From: Xanthomonas sp. XNM01
Lineage (GTDB): Bacteria; Pseudomonadota; Gammaproteobacteria; Xanthomonadales; Xanthomonadaceae
Assembly (NCBI RefSeq): GCF_014851915.1
Contig: NZ_JACVAP010000001.1
Span: forward strand, 496,001 to 560,000
DNA: 64,000 bases
Direction of reading: 5' to 3'
Shown here: positions 33,604 through 42,755 of the stretch, piece after piece
Layout: every line of letters begins with the position of its first letter
Numbering within the stretch: position 1 is the stretch's first letter
Position numbers and translations under genes: made by a program
The notes under the pieces: generated by a model
What the model was told of the DNA's origin: nothing
Databases searched by the model: none
What the model saw: the letters and a program-made list of their open reading frames with translations, nothing else

Positions 33604-33851
33604 TCCCTGATTCCTGCGCGACGGCGGCCGCGGTCTGGCTGCCTTGCTCCGATCCTGCCCGAGCCGTGCTGTGGGGTCCATCCGATGGCGTCAGCACCGG
33701 TGTGGACGCTGTCCGTTCGATCCAGTGACTTGGCTGCGTCACTGGGGCCGGCAGAGAGCCGGCATTCGTGACACGGTGCATCCGGATCCGGGGCATGTCT
33801 GCTCCGCGGCGCGGGCCGTCACGCGATGTGCGGCCGGCCCCGCGCGCAGGC

Positions 33852-35297
33852 TCAGTCTTCGCTGGTCCTGATCCGTCCGCGCAGCGAGTTGGTCAGCGCC
33901 TCGGTGATCACCACGTCGACGAACTGGCCGATCAGGCGCGGGTGGCCGGGGAAGTTCACCGAGCGCATGTTCTCGGTCTTGCCGGTCAGCTCGTTCGGGT
34001 TCTTCTTCGACGGGCCCTCCACCAGCACCGACTGCACGCTGCCGACCATCCGCTGCGAGATGCCGGCCGCGTATTCGTTGATGTGCGTCTGCAGGCGCGA
34101 CAGACGCGCGTGCTTTTCCGCGTCGCCGATCGTGTCTTCCAGGTCGGCGGCCGGCGTGCCGGGGCGACGCGAATAGATGAAGGAGAACGACTGGTCGAAG
34201 CCCACGTCCTCGATCAGCTTCATCGTCTTCTCGAAGTCGGCCTCGGTCTCGCCGGGGAAGCCGACGATGAAGTCCGAGCTGATCGAGATGTCCGGGCGCA
34301 CCGCGCGCAGCTTGCGGATCTTGGATTTGAACTCCAGCGCGGTGTAGCCGCGCTTCATCGCCGACAGCACGCGGTCGCTGCCCGCCTGCACCGGCAGGTG
34401 CAGGAAGCTGGCCAGTTGCGGCACGTCGCGGTAGGCGTCCACCAGCGAATCGCTGAACTCCAGCGGGTGCGAGGTGGTGAATCGGATCCGGCCGACGCCG
34501 TCGATCTGGGCGATGGTGCGGATCAGCATGCCCAGGTCGGCGGTCTCGCCGTCCTCGCCGTACGGGCCGCGGTAGGCGTTGACGTTCTGGCCGAGCAGGT
34601 TGATCTCGCGCACGCCCTGCGCGGCGAGCTGGGCGACCTCGACCAGCACGTCCTCGAACGGGCGGCTGACCTCGGTGCCACGGGTGTAGGGCACCACGCA
34701 GAACGAGCAGTACTTCGAGCAGCCTTCCATGATCGACACGAACGCCGACGGGCCTTCGGCGCGGGGCTCGGGCAGGCGGTCGAACTTCTCGATCTCCGGG
34801 AAGCTGATGTCGACCTGCGGCCGGTTCTGCTCGCGCCGGGCGCGGATCAGCTCGGGCAGGCGGTGCAGGGTCTGCGGGCCGAACACCAGGTCCACGTACG
34901 GGGCGCGCTTGACGATGGCCTCGCCCTCCTGCGAAGCGACGCAGCCGCCGACGCCGATGATGACGTCGCGGCCACCGTTCTTCAGCGCCTTCCAGCGGCC
35001 GAGCTGGCTGAACACCTTCTCCTGCGCCTTCTCGCGGATCGAGCAGGTGTTGACCAGGACGACGTCGGCGTCCTCCGGGTCGTCGGTCAGCTCCAGGCCC
35101 TCGTGCTCGGCCAGTACGTCGGCCATCTTGGCCGAGTCGTACTCGTTCATCTGGCACCCGTGGGTCTTGATGTAGAGCTTGCCGCGGACGCTGCCTTCCG
35201 GCAGGCGGCGGGCCTGCCCGGGCAGCGGCAGCAGGGTGGTCTGGGAAGCGATGGCGGCGTCCGGAGCGGTCTCCGGCGTGGCGGTCATCCCGGTCAT
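33852..35297 (-). CDS. miaB: tRNA-2-methylthio-N6-dimethylallyladenosine synthase MiaB
   Basis: 481 residues. The N-terminal MTTase domain has Cys in [20 protein letters not shown] and GGCVASQEG; the radical-SAM motif is [20 protein letters not shown]; a TRAM domain closes the protein ([17 protein letters not shown]...[20 protein letters not shown]). It adds the methylthio group to i6A37 of tRNAs. The ATG at 35297 gives a slightly long Ala/Pro-rich lead before the conserved KLYIKTHGC; Met 35288 is an alternative. First gene of the miaB-(lipoprotein)-phoH-ybeY-corC row. Confidence 0.95.
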   Translation of the reverse strand: MTGMTATPETAPDAAIASQTTLLPLPGQARRLPEGSVRGKLYIKTHGCQMNEYDSAKMADVLAEHEGLELTDDPEDADVVLVNTCSIREKAQEKVFSQLGRWKALKNGGRDVIIGVGGCVASQEGEAIVKRAPYVDLVFGPQTLHRLPELIRARREQNRPQVDISFPEIEKFDRLPEPRAEGPSAFVSIMEGCSKYCSFCVVPYTRGTEVSRPFEDVLVEVAQLAAQGVREINLLGQNVNAYRGPYGEDGETADLGMLIRTIAQIDGVGRIRFTTSHPLEFSDSLVDAYRDVPQLASFLHLPVQAGSDRVLSAMKRGYTALEFKSKIRKLRAVRPDISISSDFIVGFPGETEADFEKTMKLIEDVGFDQSFSFIYSRRPGTPAADLEDTIGDAEKHARLSRLQTHINEYAAGISQRMVGSVQSVLVEGPSKKNPNELTGKTENMRSVNFPGHPRLIGQFVDVVITEALTNSLRGRIRTSED

Positions 35298-35418
35298 GGT
35301 GGTTAGTCCAGGCGGGCAAGGGGCGCGTAGTCTAGCGTCCGGCTTCCCGTCCGTGGAGCTTTTCCGCTTGTCGGACAATGGCTTGGCAAGGCCGCACGAC
35401 TCTGGGACACTCCGCGCC

Positions 35419-36312
35419 ATGAAGGGGATGCCGGGGATACTGCTCTTGTCGCTGCTGCTGGCGGGCGCCGCCGTGCCGGCAGCCGCCAGCACGCTGTATC
35501 GCTGCGTGGACGAACAGGGCGTCGCCAATTACGTCAACCGCCGCATCGCCGGCGCCGACTGTGCGGTGTTCAGCCGCTACACGCCGGACCGCCGGCAGTC
35601 GCCGGCACCGCGGGCCACTCCTGCGGCCGTGACCGCGGCCACGCCGGCCGAGCAGCCGGCCAGCCAGATGCGGGTCTCGCCCGCGCCACTGCCGCCGGGC
35701 CCGCTGAAGTCGCCCTCCAACGCGCCGCAACGTCGCGTCACCGGCCAGGTCTATGCCTACACCCGAGATGGCGTACGCCACTTCAGCAGCCGCCCGCCCG
35801 CAGGGCTGGCCAGCGGCGAGGTCCGCACGATCGCCTACAGCTTCATCGAGACCTGCTACGCCTGCGGGGTGCGGCCGGGCGTGAGCTTCGCGACGGTCCA
35901 CCTCAATACCGACGCGTACCGCAACGAGATCGCCGCGGCGGCCCGCGAGTTCGGGGTGGAGGAGGCGGTGGTGCGGGCCATCATCCATGCCGAGTCCGCG
36001 TTCAACCCGACCGCGCTGTCGCATGCCGGCGCCCAGGGGCTGATGCAGCTGATGCCGCCGACCGCGCGCCGCTTCGGCGTCACCGACAGTTATGACGCAA
36101 CGCAAAACATCCGCGGCGGCGTGCAGTACCTGGCCTGGCTGCTGCGTCGTTTCAACGGCGACCTGACCCTGGCGGCTGCCGGCTACAACGCCGGCGAAGG
36201 CGCGGTCGACCGGCACAAGGGCGTGCCCCCGTACAGCGAGACCCAGCGTTACGTGCAGCGGGTCGGGGTGCTGGCCGAACGCTATCGGGGCGTTCTTGCA
36301 TCGGCGCACTGA
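35419..36312 (+). CDS. Lytic transglycosylase with N-terminal DUF4124
   Basis: 297 residues. Signal peptide ([21 protein letters not shown]), a DUF4124 segment ([24 protein letters not shown]), a Pro/Ala-rich linker, then an SLT domain with the catalytic Glu in [30 protein letters not shown] and the [15 protein letters not shown] motif. It should cleave the MurNAc-GlcNAc bond of peptidoglycan in the periplasm. ATG 35419 was chosen because it begins the signal peptide. Divergent from miaB. Confidence 0.9.
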   Translation: MKGMPGILLLSLLLAGAAVPAAASTLYRCVDEQGVANYVNRRIAGADCAVFSRYTPDRRQSPAPRATPAAVTAATPAEQPASQMRVSPAPLPPGPLKSPSNAPQRRVTGQVYAYTRDGVRHFSSRPPAGLASGEVRTIAYSFIETCYACGVRPGVSFATVHLNTDAYRNEIAAAAREFGVEEAVVRAIIHAESAFNPTALSHAGAQGLMQLMPPTARRFGVTDSYDATQNIRGGVQYLAWLLRRFNGDLTLAAAGYNAGEGAVDRHKGVPPYSETQRYVQRVGVLAERYRGVLASAH

Positions 36313-36313
36313 G

Positions 36314-36347
36314 CATGCTGCGGAGGCCTTGCAAGGCTTGCAGCATG
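36314..36347 (+). terminator. Hairpin after the lytic transglycosylase gene
   Basis: Outer stem CATGCTGC / GCAGCATG with an inner GCCTTGCAAGGC palindrome, starting two bases after the stop codon and followed by TCAATTTG. The T run is poor, so it may be a weak terminator or an mRNA 3'-end stabiliser. Confidence 0.45.
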
Positions 36348-36361
36348 GTCAATTTGTGCCA

Positions 36362-36391
36362 TTGTCCGCTGAACGAAGCTTCCCTTACACT
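36362..36391 (+). promoter_or_regulatory. Candidate promoter of petABC
   Basis: TTGTCC at 36362-36367 (-35) and TACACT at 36386-36391 (-10), 18 bases apart, about 74 bases before the petA start. Both hexamers match four or more positions of the sigma-70 consensus. Confidence 0.45.
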
Positions 36392-36464
36392 TCTTTGGTC
36401 TTATGCGGCCGGGGACGACCGCAGGCAGCCAACGCTACCAATCTGAAGATTCTCGGAGTGCCGG

Positions 36465-37085
36465 ATGGCAAACGATGAGGTCAAAGCGCCCGTGAACACG
36501 GGACGCCGCCGGTTCCTGACCGCGACCACAGTAGTGGTCGGGGCCGTAGGTGCCGGATTTGCCGCTGTTCCTTTCATCAAGTCTTGGAATCCCAGCGCAC
36601 GGGCCAAGCTGGCCGGCGCGCCGGTGACGGCCGACATCAGTGCCCTGCAGGAAGGCCAGCGCCTGATCCTGGAGTGGCGTGGTCAGCCGATCTGGATCGT
36701 CAAGCGCTCCAAGGCGATCCTCGACGCACTGCCGACGCTGGACAGCCACCTGCGCGACCCCAAGTCGGAGAACGCGGACCAGCAGCCCGCCTACGTGCAG
36801 CAGGCCAACCCCGAGCTGCGCTCGATCAAGCCCGACATCTCGGTGCTGGTCGGCCTGTGCACGCATCTGGGCTGCTCGCCGGAAATGGCCGCGGAGATCA
36901 AGCCCGAGCCCTACGACCCGGAATGGAAGGGCGGGTACTTCTGCCCGTGCCACAAGTCGCGCTTCGACATGGCCGGGCGGGTGTTCCAGGGCGTGCCGGC
37001 GCCGACCAATCTGGTCGTGCCGCCGCACTACTACCAGGATGACAACACCATCGTCATCGGTGTCGATCCGCAGGGGGCTGCGTAA
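36465..37085 (+). CDS. petA: Ubiquinol-cytochrome c reductase iron-sulfur subunit
   Basis: 206 residues. A twin-Arg-like start (NTGRRRFLTATTVVVGAVGAGFAAVPFI) anchors the protein; the Rieske cluster ligands are in CTHLGCSP and CPCHKSRFD. It passes electrons from ubiquinol to cytochrome c1 at the periplasmic face. First gene of petABC; the next start lies three bases beyond its stop. Confidence 0.96.
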   Translation: MANDEVKAPVNTGRRRFLTATTVVVGAVGAGFAAVPFIKSWNPSARAKLAGAPVTADISALQEGQRLILEWRGQPIWIVKRSKAILDALPTLDSHLRDPKSENADQQPAYVQQANPELRSIKPDISVLVGLCTHLGCSPEMAAEIKPEPYDPEWKGGYFCPCHKSRFDMAGRVFQGVPAPTNLVVPPHYYQDDNTIVIGVDPQGAA

Positions 37086-37088
37086 GCC

Positions 37089-38351
37089 ATGGCGAACAAC
37101 ATCCTCATCAAGACCGCCAACGGCGTGATGGACTGGGTCAACGCTCGTGCACCGGCGCTCGCGCCGATGTACCGCAAGCACATGACCGAGTACTACGCGC
37201 CGAAGAACTTCAACATCTGGTACATCTTCGGCGTGCTGTCGATGGTGGTGCTGGTCAACCAGATCCTGACCGGCATCTTCCTGACGATGCACTTCAAACC
37301 GAGCGCGGCGGAAGCCTTCGCCTCGGTCGAGTACATCATGCGCGACGTGGAGTGGGGCTGGCTGATCCGGTACATGCACAGCACCGGCGCCTCGCTGTTC
37401 TTCATCGTGGTCTACATCCACATGTTCCGCGGCCTGATGTACGGCTCGTACCAGAAGCCACGCGAGCTGGTGTGGATCCTGGGCATGCTGATCTATCTGG
37501 TGCTGATGGCCGAGGCCTTCCTGGGCTACGTGCTGCCGTGGGGCCAGATGTCGTTCTGGGGCGCCAAGGTGATCATCTCGCTGTTCGGCGCGATCCCGGT
37601 GATCGGCAACGGCCTGACCGAGTGGATCATGGGCGACTACCTGCCCAGCGACGCCACCCTCAACCGCTTCTTCGCCCTGCACGTGATCGCGCTGCCGCTG
37701 GTGCTGCTGCTGCTGGTCGTGCTGCACCTGGGCGCGCTGCACGAGGTGGGTTCGAACAACCCGGACGGCGTGGAGATCAAGAAGGGCCCGAAGGGCAACC
37801 GCTGGTCGCCGACCGCCCCGGCCGATGGCGTGCCGTTCCACCCGTACTACACGGTCAAGGATGCGTTCTACGTCTGCTTCCTGCTGATCATCGGCGCCTT
37901 CATCATCTTCTTCGCGCCTGCGTTCGGCGGCTGGTTCCTCGAGCACGACAACTTCACCGAGGCCAACAAGCTGGTCACTCCCGAGCACATCAAGCCGGTG
38001 TGGTACTACACGCCGTACTACGCGATGCTGCGCGTGGTCCCCGACAAGCTCGGTGGCGTGCTGGTGATGTTCGGTGCGATCGCGATCCTGTTCCTGGTGC
38101 CGTGGCTGGACCGCGCCAAGGTCAAGTCGTACCGCTACCGCGGGCTGATGTCGAAGCTGCTGCTGGGCGTGTTCGCGGTGGCCTTCATCTGGCTGGGCAA
38201 GATCGGCGCCGGCCCGGGTACGGACCCGGTCGAGACCATCGTCGGCCGCTTCCTGACGCTCTACTACTTCCTTTTCTTCCTGACCATGCCGCTGTGGACC
38301 AAGCTGGACAGGACCAAGCCGGTGCCGGAACGGGTGACCACGCATGACTAA
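37089..38351 (+). CDS. petB: Cytochrome b of the bc1 complex
   Basis: 420 residues, eight or more helices. Contains the haem-ligand pairs (RYMHSTGASLFF ... YIHMFRGL and FALHVIALPLVLLLLVVLHLGALH) and the quinol-site motif PEHIKPVWYYTPYYAMLR (PEWY-type, here PEHI). Carries the Qo and Qi sites of the complex in the inner membrane. The last eight bases overlap the petC start. Confidence 0.96.
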   Translation: MANNILIKTANGVMDWVNARAPALAPMYRKHMTEYYAPKNFNIWYIFGVLSMVVLVNQILTGIFLTMHFKPSAAEAFASVEYIMRDVEWGWLIRYMHSTGASLFFIVVYIHMFRGLMYGSYQKPRELVWILGMLIYLVLMAEAFLGYVLPWGQMSFWGAKVIISLFGAIPVIGNGLTEWIMGDYLPSDATLNRFFALHVIALPLVLLLLVVLHLGALHEVGSNNPDGVEIKKGPKGNRWSPTAPADGVPFHPYYTVKDAFYVCFLLIIGAFIIFFAPAFGGWFLEHDNFTEANKLVTPEHIKPVWYYTPYYAMLRVVPDKLGGVLVMFGAIAILFLVPWLDRAKVKSYRYRGLMSKLLLGVFAVAFIWLGKIGAGPGTDPVETIVGRFLTLYYFLFFLTMPLWTKLDRTKPVPERVTTHD

Positions 38352-39090
38352 GAAATGGATTGCCCTGCTAGCCGCAGCTGCGACCGGGCTCCTGTTCTCC
38401 GCTGCCGCCCTGGCCGCGGCCGGCGGGCCGACCCAGCAGGCTGGCAACGACCTGTCCGACCGGGCCTCGCTGCAGCGCGGCGCCCAGCTGTACATGAACT
38501 ACTGTTCCGGCTGCCACTCGGTGAAGTACCTGCGTTACTCGCGGATGGCCGAGGACCTGGGCCTGACCGAAGACGAGGTGATGACCAACCTCAACTTCAC
38601 CGGTGCCAAGTTCGGCGAGCAGATCCACGTGGCGATGACGCCGGCCGAGGGCGAGAAATGGTTCGGCAAGATGCCGCCGGACCTGAGCCTGATCTCGCGC
38701 GTGCGCGGCAGCGACTGGGTCTATACCTACCTCAAGTCGTTCTACCTGGACGAGTCGCGGCCTCTGGGCTGGAACAACACCCTGTTCCCGAACGCCTCGA
38801 TGCCCAACCCGCTGTGGGAGCTGCAGGGCCTGCAGCATGCCGAGTTCGGTGAGCCGGACGCGGCCACCGGCGAGCGCCATCCGGAGCGCCTGAAGGTGAC
38901 CCAGGCCGGCCGTCTTTCGGCGGTCGAGTTCGATCAGGTCGCGCGCGACATCACCAACTTCCTCGAGTACGCCGGCGAGCCGGCCGCGCTCAAGCGCCAG
39001 GCGCTGGGCGTGTGGGTGATCCTGTTCCTGATCGGCCTGACCTTCCTGGCCTGGCTGCTCAAGCAGGAATACTGGAAGGACGTGCATTAA
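38344..39090 (+). CDS. petC: Cytochrome c1 of the bc1 complex
   Basis: 248 residues. Signal peptide (KKWIALLAAAATGLLFSAAALAAAGG), haem-binding CSGCH at about residues 55-59, an axial Met in the C-terminal half, and a C-terminal anchor (ALGVWVILFLIGLTFLAWLLKQEYWKDV). It accepts electrons from the Rieske protein and passes them to soluble cytochrome c. The start overlaps petB by eight bases. Confidence 0.95.
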   Translation: MTKKWIALLAAAATGLLFSAAALAAAGGPTQQAGNDLSDRASLQRGAQLYMNYCSGCHSVKYLRYSRMAEDLGLTEDEVMTNLNFTGAKFGEQIHVAMTPAEGEKWFGKMPPDLSLISRVRGSDWVYTYLKSFYLDESRPLGWNNTLFPNASMPNPLWELQGLQHAEFGEPDAATGERHPERLKVTQAGRLSAVEFDQVARDITNFLEYAGEPAALKRQALGVWVILFLIGLTFLAWLLKQEYWKDVH

Positions 39091-39091
39091 G

Positions 39092-39140
39092 AAGGGCCCC
39101 TGAGGCCGCGCTCCGCGAGGGGCGTGGCCTTTGTCGTTTG
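39092..39140 (+). terminator. Possible terminator after petC
   Basis: A complex hairpin: an outer AAGGGCC / GGCCTTT stem encloses GCCCCT / AGGGGC, followed by GTCGTTTG. Placed directly after the petC stop and before sspA. The pairing is imperfect. Confidence 0.4.
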
Positions 39141-39261
39141 TGGGCGGCTGAACTATTGGCTTTTCGTTCGCGGAAATGCACACTCGGAACGTATGACGAC
39201 CGCAGGCGAGGGGCCGGCGGCGTCGGGTGCGGCCGGCGGATTCCGGTCGTCGGAGGCCTAG

Positions 39262-39900
39262 ATGGCAGCGAGTGTGCGCATGCGCAATACCTTGACGTTG
39301 TTCTCCTCGGTCGATGACGTGCTGTGTCATCGGGTCAGGCTGGTGCTGGCCGCCAAGGGCGTCACCTACGACCTGGTGCCGGTGGATCCGCAGAGTCCGC
39401 CCGAGGACCTGATGCATCTCAATCCGTACCACTCGGTGCCGACCCTGGTCGAGCGCGAGCTGGTGCTGTACGCCGCGTCGGTGGTCAGCGAGTACCTGGA
39501 CGAGCGGTATCCGCATCCGCCGCTGATGCCGGTCGATCCGCTCTCCCGCGCGCGTCTGCGTCTGGCGATGCTGCGGATCGAGCACGACTGGGTGCCCCAG
39601 GTGCAGGCGATCCAGCTGGGCAACAAGCAGCAGGCCGAGGCCGGCCGCAAGCGGCTCAAGGAACTGCTGACCGAGTCGCTGCCGCTGTTCAAGGCAAGCA
39701 AGTTCTTCCTCAATCCGGAAATGAGCCTGGCCGACTGCGCGATGGCGCCGATCATCTGGCGGCTGCATGCGCTGGACGTGCCGCTGCCCAAGGACAGCAA
39801 GGCCATCGAGGACTACGGCAACCGGATCTTCCGCAATCCTGGTTTCATGCGCAGCCTGACCGACCAGGAAAAGCGGCTGCGCGACCTGCCGCCGCTCTGA
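39262..39900 (+). CDS. sspA: Stringent starvation protein A
   Basis: 212 residues. GST-like: a thioredoxin-type N-domain (TLFSSVDDVLCHRVRLVLAAKGVTYDLVPVD ... LNPYHSVPTLVERELVLYAASVVSEYLDERYPHP) and an all-alpha C-domain. SspA binds RNA polymerase and is a transcription co-factor rather than a detoxifying enzyme. GGAGG lies five bases before the ATG. The petABC-sspA-sspB order is common in gammaproteobacteria. Confidence 0.94.
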   Translation: MAASVRMRNTLTLFSSVDDVLCHRVRLVLAAKGVTYDLVPVDPQSPPEDLMHLNPYHSVPTLVERELVLYAASVVSEYLDERYPHPPLMPVDPLSRARLRLAMLRIEHDWVPQVQAIQLGNKQQAEAGRKRLKELLTESLPLFKASKFFLNPEMSLADCAMAPIIWRLHALDVPLPKDSKAIEDYGNRIFRNPGFMRSLTDQEKRLRDLPPL

Positions 39901-39948
39901 CGGCATCGCTTCAGGACCGGCTCCGGGTCCACGCCGTACACTGTGCGC

Positions 39949-40392
39949 ATGACTGACCAGACCCCGCCGATGACGAGTTACCGCCCGTACCTGCTACGGG
40001 CGCTTGCCGAATGGATCAACGACAACGGCATGACGCCGCACATCCTGGTTGACGCGACGGTCGCCGGGGTGCAGGTGCCGGTCAGCGCCATCCATGAAGG
40101 GCGGGTCGTGCTGAACATCGCCGACCGTGCGGTGGTCGGGCTGCATATCGACAATGCCTGGATCGGCTTCACCGCACGTTTCGGTGGCGTAAGTCAACCG
40201 GTGAACGTGCCGGTCGGTGCGGTGCTGGCCGTGTATGCGCGCGAGACCGGGCAGGGCATGGTGCTGCCCGATGAGGGCATCCCGACCGGGACCCCGGGCG
40301 ACGATCCGGATTCGCCCCCATCGGGTTCGCCGCCCGAGCAGCCGAGCGATCCGGGTGCAGGCAAGCGACCGCACCTGCGCGTGGTCAAGTAG
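39949..40392 (+). CDS. sspB: ClpXP specificity factor SspB
   Basis: 147 residues. An N-terminal substrate-binding fold (SYRPYLLRALAEWINDNGMTPHILVDA ... VVLNIADRAVVGLHIDNAWIGFTARFGG), a Pro/Gly/Ser-rich linker and the C-terminal ClpX-binding tail RPHLRVVK. SspB delivers ssrA-tagged proteins to ClpXP. ATG 39949 is preferred over the GTG two codons upstream. Follows sspA on the same strand. Confidence 0.95.
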   Translation: MTDQTPPMTSYRPYLLRALAEWINDNGMTPHILVDATVAGVQVPVSAIHEGRVVLNIADRAVVGLHIDNAWIGFTARFGGVSQPVNVPVGAVLAVYARETGQGMVLPDEGIPTGTPGDDPDSPPSGSPPEQPSDPGAGKRPHLRVVK

Positions 40393-40445
40393 CCGTACGA
40401 CATCTGCGCATGGTCGCGATGATGGCGATCTCCTGACGTTCCGAA

Positions 40446-40480
40446 GACAGCCCCGGCATGCTGCGCGTGCCGGGGCTGTC
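40446..40480 (+). terminator. Hairpin after sspB
   Basis: Perfect 13-base-pair stem GACAGCCCCGGCA / TGCCGGGGCTGTC with a nine-base loop, 54 bases after the sspB stop. It lacks a clear T run, so it is either a weak rho-independent terminator or an RNA stabiliser. It lies about 205 bases downstream of the end of the convergent DUF3301 gene. Confidence 0.55.
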
Positions 40481-40685
40481 CGTCGTACGACAGTCGTATT
40501 CCACTTCGCGGCCTGCGTGGCCGTGCGACGCGGGCAGCAAGAGTGTTCATCCGGCACGGAGTGTGGATGGGATGCCTGCATGCCTGACGCCGCGTGCATG
40601 CGATTCGAGGATCGGCCGCGCGCGGCAAGGCGGCCGGCTGGTCCCGTGCGCTTGGATTGAAATGGCGCACAGGCGCCGCGCGGAA

Positions 40686-41021
40686 CTACTCGCGTCGTTC
40701 GAGCGGGATGATGCGTGCGCCCGAGGAGGGGCCGACGAAGCCGACGAGCTCGCCGCCACGCAGCACCAGCCGCCCGCTGTGGCGCTCGATGCCATCGCGG
40801 GAATAATCGAAACGGAAGCTGCGTTCCAGGCCCAGCCAGCCATCCTCGCGGCGGTACAGGCGCAACCCGCTCGCCTGCACGCTCTGGTCCAGCAGCTGCA
40901 CGTCAGCGGCCACACAGGCATTGCGACCGAGCACTTCGGCACGCTCGGCCGCCGCGCGCGCGGCGTTCCAGAACGCGAAGGCGGCCGCACCGGCAATCAT
41001 CAGCAGGATCAGACTGGGCAT
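40686..41021 (-). CDS. DUF3301 family protein
   Basis: 111 residues. One N-terminal helix (MPSLILLMIAGAAAFAFWNAARAA) and a small domain with CVAADVQLLDQSVQASGLRLYRREDGWLGLERSFRFDYS, which is the DUF3301 pattern. Function unknown; the protein is probably anchored in the inner membrane facing the cytosol or periplasm. Transcribed alone. Confidence 0.8.
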   Translation of the reverse strand: MPSLILLMIAGAAAFAFWNAARAAAERAEVLGRNACVAADVQLLDQSVQASGLRLYRREDGWLGLERSFRFDYSRDGIERHSGRLVLRGGELVGFVGPSSGARIIPLERRE

Positions 41022-41329
41022 GCGCGCAGTCTAGGCGTCCGGTTGCGCGTGGGATAGAGGTTGCGGCGTTGGGTGGCGGCCGTCGGTGTCGCCCAGTCGT
41101 GGCTGGCCGCGGCGCATCTCCGCGCTGGTCGTTGCGGTCGTGTCAGGTGGCGGCTGGCGTGGTGCTGAGCGAGGCGCCGGAAGATGTCGGCCGCGCGCTG
41201 CGACCGGCGGGCCAGGCTGATCGCGCGTGGCACGACGCAGGCGCTGCAATGTCGGGGCCCGGTGCGGGCGGCTTCAGGGGCTCGAATGGCGAAGACCGAT
41301 GCCGGGTCGGGGCCGGAGTTGCCAGCGGC
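41022..41329. other. 308-base intergenic region, nothing recognised
   Basis: Between the DUF3301 start and the DUF2272 stop, both on the minus strand. It must hold the DUF3301 promoter; no clear hexamers, hairpin or gene are visible. Confidence 0.45.
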
Positions 41330-42397
41330 TTACCGGGGGCGGATGGATCCAGGGACGTCGCTCGCTGTCGGAGCTGGTGCCGGCAGCGTCGTCGGCTCCG
41401 GCGCCGCCGGTGCGGAGGCCGGAGCGGCATGCTCGGCTGACGTTGTTGGCTCCGGCGTCGACGGCGGGATGTCCAGCAGTTTGAGCAGGGCCGCCCAGTC
41501 GCGGCGGTTGAAGCTGCAGCCCGCCGCGTTGCCGGGCCGGCATTCCGTCGTATCGAGGTCCTCCATGCCGCTGCCGTCCGGATACCCCGTCGTGGCGCCA
41601 GGAAGCGCGAAGACCTCCGGTTGCAGGCGGCCGCTGCGGTCCAGCGGCAGCTTGCGCATGGTGACGGCGTTGAGCACGTTGCCGCCGATCAGGTACAGCA
41701 GACGGTCGCCGCCTGGATTGGCCGCGACGACGATGTCGCAGTGCGATTGCCATGCTGCCGGCGACTGCCCGTCCAGCGCGGCGCGCAGGCCGCTGCCGCC
41801 TCGCACGGGACCAGCGCCACGCAGGTGGCAGAGCAGGTCGCCGGGCGCGGCTTTCTCCTGGGCCGGATCGGCAAAGCGGTAAGGTCCCGTGGGCGGCGTG
41901 CGGTACGCGCGGGCGATGTAGTCCATGTGGCGCGCCGAGCGGGTGAACGTGGTCAGGCCGGCATCACGCATCACCCAGGACACGAACGCCGCCGACCATG
42001 GGGTATCGATCAGGAACGCCCGGCAGTCGCTGTCGGTGGCGCGCTCGCCGTGCGGGGCCAGGCAGCTGGCGGCTCCCGGCGTCCCCTCGCTGGCCATCGG
42101 TTGCAGGGTGCCGCTGTCGCGCCAGTACATCGCCACGCGCTGCCAGGCCGGCTGGTCGCCGGCGTCGAGCCGGACGCGCTCGGCCTCGGTGACGCCCAGG
42201 CTGGCCAGGCGGCCGTCCGCATCGATGAAGGGACGGCGCCAGAGCAGATGCTCGCGACACGCACTGCGCACGATCGCCGCTGCCTGCGCGCTGACCCCAT
42301 GGCGGGGTGGCAGGTCGCAGACTTCGTGGGCATGTCCGAGATCGGGGATTGCGGCGAGGGCCAGCACGAACAGACATGCAGTACGAACAGGACGCAT
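41330..42397 (-). CDS. Exported DUF2272 protein
   Basis: 355 residues. Signal peptide (RPVRTACLFVLALAAIPDLGHA), then a DUF2272 domain with DTPWSAAFVSWVMRDAGL, HMDYIARAYRTP and GDLLCHLRGAG, ending in a long Pro/Ala/Thr-rich tail. The Cys-containing GDLLC and SHCDIVV segments resemble NlpC/P60- or CHAP-like folds, so a periplasmic or surface cysteine hydrolase is possible. The catalytic set has not been verified. Confidence 0.75.
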   Translation of the reverse strand: MRPVRTACLFVLALAAIPDLGHAHEVCDLPPRHGVSAQAAAIVRSACREHLLWRRPFIDADGRLASLGVTEAERVRLDAGDQPAWQRVAMYWRDSGTLQPMASEGTPGAASCLAPHGERATDSDCRAFLIDTPWSAAFVSWVMRDAGLTTFTRSARHMDYIARAYRTPPTGPYRFADPAQEKAAPGDLLCHLRGAGPVRGGSGLRAALDGQSPAAWQSHCDIVVAANPGGDRLLYLIGGNVLNAVTMRKLPLDRSGRLQPEVFALPGATTGYPDGSGMEDLDTTECRPGNAAGCSFNRRDWAALLKLLDIPPSTPEPTTSAEHAAPASAPAAPEPTTLPAPAPTASDVPGSIRPR

Positions 42398-42755
42398 GGA
42401 TCTTCCACCGTGGGGCTGTCCGGAGCTTAGCGACGGGCGGTGGAAGCAGCGTGATCCGTGCTGGGGCCACGTGCTGGACAGCCCGCAGTCGAGCGCGCGC
42501 CAGCGCCCCGGCGTTGCGTGCGCGCTTCAGGCGTTCGGCCGCTTGAGCGAGTGGGGGCGCATCGACGACGTCCGGCAGACGTGGTGGCCTACCGTGTACG
42601 ACGGCTTCGACCTTGCAGATCAGCGACACGCCCGCAGCAGTCGTGGAGCGGTCAGACGGCGCGGGCAGCGCGCGTTGAAGGCGGTCTGGCGGTGACCCGC
42701 CTCATCGCATTGCCGCGCCGGTCGGACCGGTGCGGCGGCAACGACGTGGCTGCGG
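42398..42755. other. 358-base intergenic region, nothing recognised
   Basis: Between the DUF2272 start and the nadC stop (both minus strand). Holds the DUF2272 promoter region. Frames of 60-220 codons cross it but continue into neighbouring genes and show no domain or ribosome site. Confidence 0.45.

Noticed and set aside
36435-38495. Antisense frame of 686 codons under petA and petB
   Set aside because: petA and petB are certain from Rieske and cytochrome b motifs; the other strand has a His/Gln/Arg-rich composition without meaning.
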